Of a DNA stretch of 34,937 nucleotides, positions 23,706 through 30,895 are shown piece by piece (the first letter of the stretch is position 1; the number at the start of each line of letters is the position of its first letter). This DNA comes from Candidatus Pacearchaeota archaeon (GTDB lineage Archaea > Nanobdellota > Nanobdellia > Pacearchaeales > GW2011-AR1). Made by a program: the position numbers and the translations under genes. Below the pieces are notes generated by a model. It saw nothing but the letters and a program-made list of their open reading frames with translations. It was not told the origin of the DNA and searched no databases. The stretch lies in contig JAGVWU010000005.1 in the NCBI GenBank assembly GCA_018304145.1, forward strand, positions 1-34,937, in the 5' to 3' direction.

Positions 23706-24665
23706 ATGTTACAAGATAAAGTTAGTTATTGTAAAAATCTTATAAATTTTTTAGCTGAAAATGAGCTTTCAGTATGCATATTATTTATAACTAGAAATAA
23801 AGAAAACGATTCGTATAACGTTTTTAAGGGAAATCTATCTGATGAAGTAGGACAAACTCTCAAGGAGCTATGTTTTAAGTTATCTAATAAATCTTATAAA
23901 AAACCTGAGAAAAAAGTTTTTGAGAAATATGATCCTTCTAAAAAAGGCAATAAACACACGGAGTTTTTAGATGGAGTTGATTTAAAAGATATAAAACCTA
24001 TACTAGACCTTTTTGAATCTGAAATAATTGATTTAAAAAGAATAGATAAAAGTTTTTTAGAGAATTTATGGTTTTATGTAATCAGATTAGAATCCCAAAA
24101 TAATAAGGTACTATTTTTTAAGAAATATTCAAAAGGTATGGTTTTAACAAAAAGTTTTCCATTAGCCATGAGTTTTAAAGGTGGAGATTTTGATAAACTT
24201 AAACATGATATTTTTATGATTGCTAATAAAATCGATTGTATTTATTTTGGAGATAAATTAATAATAAGATGTAAAGGAAATTTTGAGAAAATATTTAATT
24301 TTTTTAAAAGAATAAAAAGTAATGCATTGTCAGCTATGAAAATTATTGAAGATTTACCTTTTAAAATTGATAATATTAACCAATTTAAAGAAACCTGTTT
24401 GAATCGTGAAATGATGATTCGTAAATTAAATAATATTTATTCAAGGGATACTATAGGGAAAATAAAACCAGACGGGATAGAGTCATTAATTAAAAAGGGA
24501 ATTATAAAAAATATAAGTTTTAGCAGAGATCAAGATGGAAAATTTATATTAAGTTCTCCTGATCCTTGGAAGATATTAAACATTTTAGATGACGACTATG
24601 TAAAATCTTTGCTTACCGATATTCCTTATGAAGCATCTGAAAAAAAAGAGATTAAACAGAATTAA
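23706..24665 (+). CDS. kwaB: KwaB, DUF4868 effector of the Kiwa anti-phage system
   Basis: A 319-residue protein of typical KwaB length. The N-terminal half carries SVCILFITRNKEND and WFYVIRLESQNNKVLFFKKY. The DUF4868-like core follows: GDFDKLKHDIFMIANKID, CIYFGDKLIIRCKGNFEKIF. The C-terminal part (NREMMIRKLNNI to SPDPWKILNILDDDY) matches the family's last domain with its repeated helices. KwaB binds DNA and suppresses late phage expression in the characterised system. It starts one base after kwaA. Kiwa is best known from bacteria, so an archaeal copy is notable. Confidence 0.82.
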   Translation: MLQDKVSYCKNLINFLAENELSVCILFITRNKENDSYNVFKGNLSDEVGQTLKELCFKLSNKSYKKPEKKVFEKYDPSKKGNKHTEFLDGVDLKDIKPILDLFESEIIDLKRIDKSFLENLWFYVIRLESQNNKVLFFKKYSKGMVLTKSFPLAMSFKGGDFDKLKHDIFMIANKIDCIYFGDKLIIRCKGNFEKIFNFFKRIKSNALSAMKIIEDLPFKIDNINQFKETCLNREMMIRKLNNIYSRDTIGKIKPDGIESLIKKGIIKNISFSRDQDGKFILSSPDPWKILNILDDDYVKSLLTDIPYEASEKKEIKQN

Positions 24666-24667
24666 TC

Positions 24668-25030
24668 TTACTTAATGTTTTTCCTTTCCCAAAAGCCATA
24701 TCCACCAACTCCAAAATCTTTTTCATTTGTTTTTTTATCTTTAGCTTGATAAAATAGCCATTCAAAAAATTCTGCAGGATTTTCTTTTTTTGCTATAACT
24801 TCTGCGTTTTTTACTCCAAATTTTTGAGCATAGTAATCTTTTTCATCTTCATCTAATTCTATAAAGAACCACCCTATTAATTTGTTCTTTATCTTATCAA
24901 AATATTGTAAATATCCAAAATATTCTTCCTGATCCTCAGAAAGTTTTCCCATACAACATTTCTTATATTTTTCACCTGAATTACATGGACATTCTCTGTT
25001 TAGGCTAACTTTTATTTTATTCATCTTCAT
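24668..25030 (-). CDS. SEC-C motif protein
   Basis: The start MKMNKIKVSL at 25030 (or ATG 25024) is chosen over the track's earlier codon because it overlaps the upstream stop as expected for coupled genes. The zinc-binding SEC-C motif is RECPCNSGEKYKKCCMG, near residue 15. The rest is helical and ends in a glycine-rich segment GVGGYGFW. SEC-C tails are found on proteins that contact ribosomes or nucleic acids. It is co-transcribed with the pRiA4b-ORF3-like gene, and their frequent pairing in other genomes supports this. Confidence 0.78.
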   Translation of the reverse strand: MKMNKIKVSLNRECPCNSGEKYKKCCMGKLSEDQEEYFGYLQYFDKIKNKLIGWFFIELDEDEKDYYAQKFGVKNAEVIAKKENPAEFFEWLFYQAKDKKTNEKDFGVGGYGFWERKNIK

Positions 25031-25472
25031 CAAAATCTTCGTATTGCTCCGGAGCTTTGCCAATTTGTTCTAAAATAACAGGATATTTAATCCCTTCTCT
25101 AGCTTGTGAAAAATCTTCAATTTTAATAGAGAACATATGATCATCTCCAAAATCAAACACAAAAAGAAATTTTTGTTTCTTTTTAAGGTTAAGTTCTTTT
25201 AATTTTGTATTTGTAGAGTTTGGTTTTCCTTCACCAAAAAAGTCCATTTCTCCTTCAGGGCTACAATGATATTCCATTTTTCTATTTTGAGAATAAGGCT
25301 TGTTATCCATATAGAAGGCATACATATGTGGATCATCCCATTTAAATGATTTGTAAATTATTGCTTCATGCAGATCATCAAGAGTTTGTTCTTCTAAAAG
25401 TTTAAGTTTTCTTGTTATTTTATCATCACTCCCTAAATATTCAACATTAAAAATAATTGTTTTTTTATTCAT
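25017..25472 (-). CDS. Plasmid pRiA4b ORF-3-like protein
   Basis: A 151-residue protein that fits the family: start IIFNVEYLGSDDKITRKLKL, TLDDLHEAIIYKSFKWDDPHMYAFY, then FVFDFGDDHMFSIKIED and the end YPVILEQIGKAPEQY. The last motif, normally followed by the conserved PPEDCGG, is shortened here. The function is unknown; members travel on plasmids and transposons. The stop overlaps the SEC-C gene start. Confidence 0.83.
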   Translation of the reverse strand: MNKKTIIFNVEYLGSDDKITRKLKLLEEQTLDDLHEAIIYKSFKWDDPHMYAFYMDNKPYSQNRKMEYHCSPEGEMDFFGEGKPNSTNTKLKELNLKKKQKFLFVFDFGDDHMFSIKIEDFSQAREGIKYPVILEQIGKAPEQYEDFDEDE

Positions 25473-25516
25473 CTATATTTTCTCCTTCATGCCAGTCATA
25501 TTCTACCTTAAAGAGA

Positions 25517-26737
25517 TTAAATCCCATTTTTTAATAGCCACTTCCAAACAGGAATAACTTTTATTATCTTGTCTTCTATTTTAAATTCATCCTCTTGATT
25601 ATAAGTTAGAATTAAGCCATGTTTAAGTTTAAATTCTTTTAAAGCTTCCAATAATCCATTTATCTCTCTGTCTTTTGTTTCTTCATTGAAATCAAAACAA
25701 ATCTGAATAGCTTGGGTAATTTTTTCTTTTTCTTTGATTACAAAGTCGCATTCTTTTTTCTCTTGGAAGTAAAATATATCCTTATATTTTCTCCTCAATG
25801 CCAAAAATGCTAAATTTTCAAGCATTTTTCCGTTATCTTTTGAAAATGATGCAGAGTTAATATTTGAAAATCCATTATCTATTGAGTAAGCTTTCTTTGG
25901 ATTTACCTGTTGTTGCTTAAAGGAATAGCTAAAACGAGGCACGCTAAAGATTAAATAAGCATCTTCAAAAAAAGAAACATAATCAATAACACTCTGAACT
26001 GATTTAATATCAAACATTTTTTTTATTGAGTTATAAGAAAACTCTTTTCCAACATTGCTAATCAAAAAAACCGCTATTTTGTTTAATATATTAGTATTTT
26101 TTATATTAAACCTAACTGCAATGTCTTTCATAACAATGTCTGATAACAATCTATTCAAAATTGTTGGATTTTCTTTTTTGAGAAACTCAGGAAATCCTCC
26201 CTTATAGAGATACTCTTTAAATGAATTTAAGGAGTCATTACTTTTTTTCATGCTAAGATACTCTTTAAAGGAAAATGGAAACATTTCTATTTGAATATAT
26301 CTTCCAGTCAATTTTGTGCCCATCTCTCGACTTAATAACGAAGCATTTGAGCCAGTTATGACTACTTTCTCTTTCTTGTCAATAATATATCTTACAAATT
26401 TCTCCCATTTAGGTATGTTCTGTATTTCATCAAAAAAATAAATCCCGCCTTCACCATAAAGTTCTTTCATAATAACTTCAATTTTATTAAAGTCTGTTAG
26501 ATCAAATCCTTCTAAACGAGGGTCTTCAAGATTAAGGTAATATGCTTTTTTCTGCTTTTTTATCAACTGATTCAAAAAAGTGCTTTTGCCACACCTTCTT
26601 ACTCCAGTGATTATTAAAGCAAAAGAGTCTAAAATAGTTACTTCATTTTCTTCTTCTCTTGGAGTTCCAGTTTCTAATTTATTTAGAGCTTCCCTTTGTA
26701 AGAGTATAACCTCTTTGAGTGTTTCTTTAGTTATCAT
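25517..26737 (-). CDS. AAA ATPase with DUF4143 C-terminus
   Basis: A 406-residue protein. Walker A is GVRRCGKST at 45-53, Walker B is YFFDEIQNI at about 100-108, and sensor 1 is VVITGSNASLLS. The second half, a DUF4143 region, ends in a restriction-nuclease-like patch (FYFQEKKECDFVIKEKEK, then QAIQICFDF). Such archaeal/bacterial ATPases are common, poorly understood and possibly linked to toxins or transposons. A TATA TTTAAATA (26759-26766) lies 25 bases upstream, followed by an inverted-repeat cluster. The gene is on the opposite strand from the NYN gene. Confidence 0.9.
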   Translation of the reverse strand: MITKETLKEVILLQREALNKLETGTPREEENEVTILDSFALIITGVRRCGKSTFLNQLIKKQKKAYYLNLEDPRLEGFDLTDFNKIEVIMKELYGEGGIYFFDEIQNIPKWEKFVRYIIDKKEKVVITGSNASLLSREMGTKLTGRYIQIEMFPFSFKEYLSMKKSNDSLNSFKEYLYKGGFPEFLKKENPTILNRLLSDIVMKDIAVRFNIKNTNILNKIAVFLISNVGKEFSYNSIKKMFDIKSVQSVIDYVSFFEDAYLIFSVPRFSYSFKQQQVNPKKAYSIDNGFSNINSASFSKDNGKMLENLAFLALRRKYKDIFYFQEKKECDFVIKEKEKITQAIQICFDFNEETKDREINGLLEALKEFKLKHGLILTYNQEDEFKIEDKIIKVIPVWKWLLKNGI

Positions 26738-26758
26738 ATAAATCAGGGGATATTCTGA

Positions 26759-26804
26759 TATTTAAATCTTTCTATTCACAATAGAAGCTAGTTTCTATTA
26801 GAAA
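26759..26804 (-). promoter_or_regulatory. Promoter with TTTCTATT inverted repeats
   Basis: TATTTAAA (26759-26766) is the TATA for the ATPase gene. Just beyond it, TTCTATT-CAC-AATAGAA (26770-26786) is a perfect inverted repeat, and TTTCTATTAGAAA (26792-26804) is a second palindrome with the same half-site. Together they look like an operator array. Confidence 0.5.
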
Positions 26805-26810
26805 TATAAA

Positions 26811-26859
26811 CTGCCCCGCCAGGGCATCACACATTTACCGTGTTTATGCCCCTGCCGGG
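26811..26859. repeat. Long GC-rich hairpin, left module of repeat A copy 2
   Basis: CCCCGCCAGGGCAT (from 26813) pairs with ATGCCCCTGCCGGGG over about 15 positions with a bulge, and CACAC can pair with GTGTT within. ACTGCCCCGC matches the repeat B sequence at 12917 and 32932. It belongs to the gap 26738-27071, which otherwise holds the promoter and repeat A; no gene is seen. Confidence 0.6.
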
Positions 26860-27029
26860 GGTGGAAATTCCCCTGATTTTATTCAAATCCCATGTTGGGC
26901 ATGGATTTGTGTTCAATGCCCCAAGAGAGGGTTGTGCATTGAACTATTCTTCAAGCTTTTCTTGTTTTTCCTCTTTTTGTGTTTGTTAATGAATGTAAGT
27001 TATTGAAGTTTAATTAATTTTCTGTTTTG
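26843..27029 (+). repeat. Dispersed repeat A, copy 2
   Basis: The fullest copy, with the three stem-loops: GGGG-TGGAAATT-CCCC; CAAATCC(C)ATG with CATGGATTTG; GTTCAATGC with GCATTGAAC. Compared with copy 1, stem 1 gains a base pair on both sides, and stem 3 has A where copy 1 has G, keeping pairing as A-U or G-U. It is in the same orientation as copies 1 and 3 and ends just before the NYN promoter. Confidence 0.85.
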
Positions 27030-27043
27030 CAAATTAAATAAAT

Positions 27044-27051
27044 ACTTAAAG
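27044..27051 (+). promoter_or_regulatory. TATA-like box of the NYN gene
   Basis: ACTTAAAG is centred 25 bases before the ATG at 27072, consistent with a leaderless mRNA starting just after repeat A. Confidence 0.4.
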
Positions 27052-27071
27052 TTGTAATCTCTACTTTTCTA

Positions 27072-27626
27072 ATGGATAAGAAAAAAGAGCGTGTTGTAAT
27101 ATTTGTTGATGGGAGAAATTTTTATCACAGTACGAAAAAGTTTAAGGAAGAGGGTTTTAAGATAAAGCTTCAAGACATTGTTTACGAATTGGTAGGAAAC
27201 AGAGAACTCATTACTGTTTATTATTATAACGCTTTGTTGGATGAAAAGCAAAACCAAGAAACATATAAAATGCACAATGAGTTTCTCGATATTCTAGGAA
27301 AGATTCCAAAGTTCAAGGTTATACTGTGTGATGTTAGAAAAATGGAAAATGAAGATGGAAGTTTTTCATACGAGGTAAAAGGCGATGATATTTATTTAGC
27401 TCACGACCTTCTAATTGGAGCATTTGACAACCTATATGACACTGCAATTATCATTAGTGGCGATGCAGATTTTATTCCAGTAATTAACACAGTAAGAAAT
27501 AGATTTAAGAAAAAAGTTGGGAATGGATTCTTTAGAAGAACATCATCATATAAGCTAAGGCAATCTTGTGATTTTTCTGTAAATCTTGGTAAAATGATCA
27601 GAAAGCTAAACGAAAGGCAGAAATAG
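27072..27626 (+). CDS. NYN-domain (LabA/DUF88-like) ribonuclease
   Basis: A 184-residue PIN-like fold. VVIFVDGRNFYHS supplies the first catalytic Asp and Asn, VKGDDIYLAHDLL the second Asp, and IISGDADFIPVI the SGDxDF signature. NYN proteins cleave RNA with metal ions. It has no partner gene in its transcript. It is flanked by direct repeats A copy 2 and copy 3, so it may be mobile cargo or be exposed to deletion by recombination. Confidence 0.88.
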   Translation: MDKKKERVVIFVDGRNFYHSTKKFKEEGFKIKLQDIVYELVGNRELITVYYYNALLDEKQNQETYKMHNEFLDILGKIPKFKVILCDVRKMENEDGSFSYEVKGDDIYLAHDLLIGAFDNLYDTAIIISGDADFIPVINTVRNRFKKKVGNGFFRRTSSYKLRQSCDFSVNLGKMIRKLNERQK

Positions 27627-27635
27627 GAAGCGTCA

Positions 27636-27659
27636 GTGCCATCCGAGGACGGCACCTCG
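27636..27659. repeat. GC-rich hairpin after the NYN gene
   Basis: GTGCC-ATCCGAGGAC-GGCAC and CGAGG-ACGGCA-CCTCG overlap and are unusually GC-rich for this region. They may act as a transcript end. The 342-base gap to 27968 holds this, the GCTCTG/CAGAGC pair near 27763-27793, and repeat A copy 3; no gene is seen. Confidence 0.35.
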
Positions 27660-27837
27660 CAAGTATTAATATGATATATCCCTGCTATTATTTAAACATT
27701 TCGATACTTGGATTTTTGAAATTTAGCAAAATTCTATCCAAAATTATCGATTAAGAATATGATGGCTCTGCATTGCCTAAGACCATACAGAGCATATATC
27801 AATGATGACAATAATAGGAAGTTTATAAAACTTTCGT

Positions 27838-27943
27838 GAGAGGGTTGTGCATTGAACTATTCTTCAAGCTTTTTTCTTGTTTTTCCTCTTTTTGTATTCG
27901 TTAATGAATGTAAGTCGTCGGAGTTTATTTAGTTTTCTGTTTT
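27838..27943 (+). repeat. Dispersed repeat A, copy 3 (left-truncated)
   Basis: It begins at GAGAGGGTTGTGCATTGAAC, the right arm of stem-loop 3, and continues through the pyrimidine tract and TTAATGAATGTAAG to TTTTCTGTTTT. Stems 1, 2 and the left arm of 3 are missing. With copy 2 it brackets the NYN gene. Confidence 0.82.
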
Positions 27944-27968
27944 GTTTATGTTGTGTAGTTTATGTTGC

Positions 27969-28478
27969 TTACATATCATGCTTATTAAAAAAGCAATCAT
28001 TACATAATCCTTCATGCCAATATAGGTTATGCTTTCCTATTGGTTTGTTACAATTTTTACAATTAAGGTTTTTAATTTCATTAGGTTTTTCTTCAAAATA
28101 TTCCATTTTCTCTTGAAAATTGGGGTCATTAGTATTCAGTGTTTTTGCATATGCTCCTTCGTTCCATAAATTTTCTCCCATCTTTTCAGCAAAAGCCCTT
28201 TTAGTCAGCATTTGTTCAATTTTATCTTTGACCTTTTCTTGCATTTCTTCATCAAGTAAGGGTGTAATAATATCTAACCCAACTCTTATTCCATCAACAA
28301 ACATATTATAACCGATGTTTTCTTTAGTATCTTTTTTAATAAACTCTTCACTTTCTCTTAAAACAGAATCATAATAAGCATCTCCTAATTCTTCTGCCAA
28401 TCCTTCATTTTCTTTCCAAATTTCTTTAACCTTTGGGTCAAAATTATTAACTATCTTTCCATAATTTGCATTAATCAT
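27969..28478 (-). CDS. Hypothetical protein with C-terminal zinc ribbon
   Basis: The start is set at ATG 28478 (MINANYGKIV), not at the track's 28553, because GGGGGG lies upstream and the ATG overlaps the preceding stop as ATGATTAA; the longer version would overlap by 83 bases. The 169 residues are mostly acidic and helical (KVKEIWKENEGLAEELGDAYY). The tail CKNCNKPIGKHNLYWHEGLCNDCFF is a four-cysteine zinc ribbon. It is co-transcribed after the 189-aa gene and may act with it. Confidence 0.72.
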   Translation of the reverse strand: MINANYGKIVNNFDPKVKEIWKENEGLAEELGDAYYDSVLRESEEFIKKDTKENIGYNMFVDGIRVGLDIITPLLDEEMQEKVKDKIEQMLTKRAFAEKMGENLWNEGAYAKTLNTNDPNFQEKMEYFEEKPNEIKNLNCKNCNKPIGKHNLYWHEGLCNDCFFNKHDM

Positions 28479-29040
28479 ATCCCCCCATAAAAGATATATC
28501 TCTTGGTCTAAACTTCTCAATACAGTATTCAATTGTCTTTCTTCTTTTATCATTGACTGTTTTTCTTAAATTCAGTATTTTTTTGTATGTTTTTTCATAA
28601 TCTACTTTAGAAAGATCACTTTTCAAGTAATGTAATGTATTTGCAGCTGCAAATCTCAGACTCCCATTTTGATCTGTTAAAAATTTCAGACATTTGTTTA
28701 TTATATCCTTTAATTCGTCATAACTTACAGTTTCCTTATTCTTAACCTTTTTAGCACCAGACATTTTGAATATCTCTTCAAGTTGGTCTGATAAGGAAAA
28801 GCCACTTGTTCTGCTTATTACCTGTAAAGCGATTATCTTTTCTTTATCTGTTCCTTTTTCAAGGATTTCGGCTCCTTTTCTAATGATTTTTATGTTCTCT
28901 TTAGGCTCTCTCTTTTCATTTAACCAGAAATTTTCAAGTACCCTGGTCTTTTCTTTATTATTTTTAGAATTAATTAGCTTATAAAAAATATCTTTATCTT
29001 CTGATTCTGCGATATTATCTTTTGAGTTATCATTTACCAT
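28471..29040 (-). CDS. HEAT/ARM-like helical repeat protein
   Basis: A 189-residue all-helical protein with repeat-like segments: DKEKIIALQVISRTSGFSLS and NGSLRFAAANTLHYLKSD, typical of HEAT-type helical pairs that bind proteins. The N-terminus is acidic and probably disordered. It ends RPRDISFMGGYD, and the GGGGGG coding for the tail doubles as ribosome-binding site of the next gene. A possible TATA-like AGTTAAAT lies about 25 bases upstream of the ATG. Function unknown. Confidence 0.68.
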   Translation of the reverse strand: MVNDNSKDNIAESEDKDIFYKLINSKNNKEKTRVLENFWLNEKREPKENIKIIRKGAEILEKGTDKEKIIALQVISRTSGFSLSDQLEEIFKMSGAKKVKNKETVSYDELKDIINKCLKFLTDQNGSLRFAAANTLHYLKSDLSKVDYEKTYKKILNLRKTVNDKRRKTIEYCIEKFRPRDISFMGGYD

Positions 29041-29117
29041 TTTAATTGAAAAGATGTTGATAATTTAACTAACTTTCTATTTGCCAATATGGAGTTGTAA
29101 CAACATTTAAAAAGTTT

Positions 29118-29143
29118 CATTTGTTTGCATTTGTATTCATTTG
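29118..29143 (+). promoter_or_regulatory. Three CATTTG repeats with exact 10-bp spacing
   Basis: CATTTG occurs at 29118, 29128 and 29138, one DNA turn apart, between a TATA-like CATTTAAAAAG (29104) and the RHH gene. RHH dimers typically bind such direct repeats, so it probably is the operator for the small protein at 29151, which would then control the R-M operon. Confidence 0.6.
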
Positions 29144-29150
29144 AAAAAAG

Positions 29151-29294
29151 ATGGCACAAAAAAATGTAACTTTGAGTTTAGATGAAAAGACCTATGAAGA
29201 CTATAAAGACTTTTGCAAAAAAAATGCAATAGCTTTATCAAGGAGTATAGAAGTATTTATGGAAGCGAAAATGAAAAAGGAGGAGAAAAGATGA
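29151..29294 (+). CDS. 47-aa ribbon-helix-helix controller of the Type II R-M system
   Basis: Missing from the ORF track. It encodes MAQKNVTLSLDEKTYEDYKD, then a second helix FCKKNAIALSRSIEVFMEAK and a lysine tail, a complete minimal RHH fold with alternating residues in the DNA-binding strand (KNVTLSL). Its stop overlaps the methyltransferase start (ATGA), and GGAGG for that gene is in its end. It takes the place of a C (controller) protein. Confidence 0.78.
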   Translation: MAQKNVTLSLDEKTYEDYKDFCKKNAIALSRSIEVFMEAKMKKEEKR

Positions 29295-30895
29295 CACAAG
29301 AATTATTTTCTGTAAATGAAGCCTCTCAATGGGCATCAAAGTTTTTAGGTAGAATTGTAACACCATCAAATATAACTTATTTAGTTCAATACGCTAAAAT
29401 AAAGAGATATAATAATGGAAACGGAAATTTACAAGTTGATAAAGGCGAATTAAAAGATTATTATGACAAAAATGTATTAAGGAAACAAGAAGCCTGGAAG
29501 AGAAAGTTGGGAAACGACCTTAATTGGAGTTTATCTTTTGCTCATCTAAGAGAGTCAGACACTACAAAACATGTTCATAGATTGCACCCTTACAAAGGAA
29601 AATTTATTCCCCAACTTGTAGATTATTTCTTAAACTCGCATATTAACACTTTCAAAAAACAGATTTTCTTTAAGGAAGGGGATATAATTCTTGACCCTTT
29701 TATGGGAAGCGGAACAACATTAGTCCAATCATCAGAATTAGGGCTACATTCTATTGGAGTAGATGTTTCTGACTTTAATTGTTTGATATCGAAAGTTAAA
29801 ATAGGGAAATATGACTTAATCAAATTGGATAGAATTGCCAGAGATATATGTTTTAAAACAAGAGAGTTTAGCCAAAAAGCATTTGATGATTCTTTTGATA
29901 ACCAACTAAAAGAAAAACTAAATGAATTCAATAAGAGATACTTTCCAAATCCAGAATTTAAAAGAAATGTTTGGAAAGGAGTTATAAAAAATGAAAGACA
30001 ATACGGAGAAGAAAAGCTTAAACAATTCTTAGATAAGAATAAAGAATTTTTTGAGAAAAATGGCACAAGAGATGCTTCTGAACTATTAAATGAAAAAACC
30101 ATGAGCAGCTTTTTGTACAAGTGGTTTCCTAAAAGAGTGCGACAAGAACTTTTCTGTTATATTAAGCTTTTAGAAAAAGTTGAAGATGAAAAATTGAAAA
30201 ATGCTTTAATGATTATTTTAAGCAGAACCGCTCGTTCGTGTAGGGCAACAAAACACTCGGATTTGGCAACATTGACAGAACCACAAATAGAGCCATATTA
30301 TTGTCCAAAACATAAAAAAATATGTACCCCAATAAACTCCCTAGTTAAACATTTGATAAGATACACTTATGACACTATAAAGAGATTAAAAGAATTCTCC
30401 ACACTTAAAAAAAATGTCGATGCCGAAGTGATACATGGAGATTCGAGAGATGTTAATATATTTGAAGAAATTAAAAAACAAAATCCTGAATTTAGTAAAA
30501 TTCTCTTAAACAAAAAGATAGCTGGAGTTTTTACTTCCCCGCCATATGTTGGCCAAATAGATTATCATGAACAACATGCTTATTCCTATGAGTTATTTAA
30601 TATCTCAAGAAAGGATGATAAAGAAATAGGGCCATTATACAAAGGACAGGGAAAACAAGCAAAAGATGAATATGTTGAAGGAATTAGCCAAGTTTTAAGA
30701 AATATCAGCAGATTTGTAAAAGATGAGGGACATTTTTTCATTGTTGCAAATGATAAATATAATCTTTACCCTTTAATTGCTGAAAAGAGTGGTTTAAAGA
30801 TTATTGATAAATTTAAGAGACCTGTTTTAAATAGAACTGAAAAAGATAGACAACCTTATGCCGAGATTATTTTTCATATGAAAAGAGATGATTAA
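29291..30895 (+). CDS. Type II DNA methyltransferase with HTH-like N-terminus
   Basis: I use ATG 29291 (MTQELFSVNEASQW, 534 residues): GGAGG lies 7-13 bases upstream and it overlaps the RHH stop; the track's start at 29213 is not supported. Residues 1-60 resemble an excisionase-type helix-turn-helix. Motif I is DPFMGSGTT at 135-143 and motif IV is TSPPY at 415-419, the SPPY form usual in N4-cytosine enzymes. The 270 residues between them probably hold target recognition. It faces a TdeIII-like nuclease end to end with a four-base overlap, giving a complete R-M pair. Base specificity is inferred, not shown. Confidence 0.88.
   Translation: MTQELFSVNEASQWASKFLGRIVTPSNITYLVQYAKIKRYNNGNGNLQVDKGELKDYYDKNVLRKQEAWKRKLGNDLNWSLSFAHLRESDTTKHVHRLHPYKGKFIPQLVDYFLNSHINTFKKQIFFKEGDIILDPFMGSGTTLVQSSELGLHSIGVDVSDFNCLISKVKIGKYDLIKLDRIARDICFKTREFSQKAFDDSFDNQLKEKLNEFNKRYFPNPEFKRNVWKGVIKNERQYGEEKLKQFLDKNKEFFEKNGTRDASELLNEKTMSSFLYKWFPKRVRQELFCYIKLLEKVEDEKLKNALMIILSRTARSCRATKHSDLATLTEPQIEPYYCPKHKKICTPINSLVKHLIRYTYDTIKRLKEFSTLKKNVDAEVIHGDSRDVNIFEEIKKQNPEFSKILLNKKIAGVFTSPPYVGQIDYHEQHAYSYELFNISRKDDKEIGPLYKGQGKQAKDEYVEGISQVLRNISRFVKDEGHFFIVANDKYNLYPLIAEKSGLKIIDKFKRPVLNRTEKDRQPYAEIIFHMKRDD

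Noticed and set aside
10022-26822. GCCCCGCCAGG is found both at the tRNA-Gln end and at 26812, possible attL/attR
   Set aside because: The second copy lies inside repeat A/B sequence, and the integrase would be outside the supposed element.
27750-27830. ATGATGG and ATGATGA suggest a C/D box RNA
   Set aside because: No D box (CTGA) follows at a suitable distance.
27877-28116. 79-aa plus-strand ORF
   Set aside because: It spans repeat A copy 3 and the antisense of the zinc-ribbon gene; no coding signal.
28471-28553. 83-base overlap between two minus-strand genes
   Set aside because: Explained by a wrong start: GGGGGG and the ATGATTAA junction support a start at 28478.
29213-29290. Upstream extension of the methyltransferase in the ORF track
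   Set aside because: This part is covered by the RHH gene in another frame, and the ATG at 29291 has a good ribosome-binding site.
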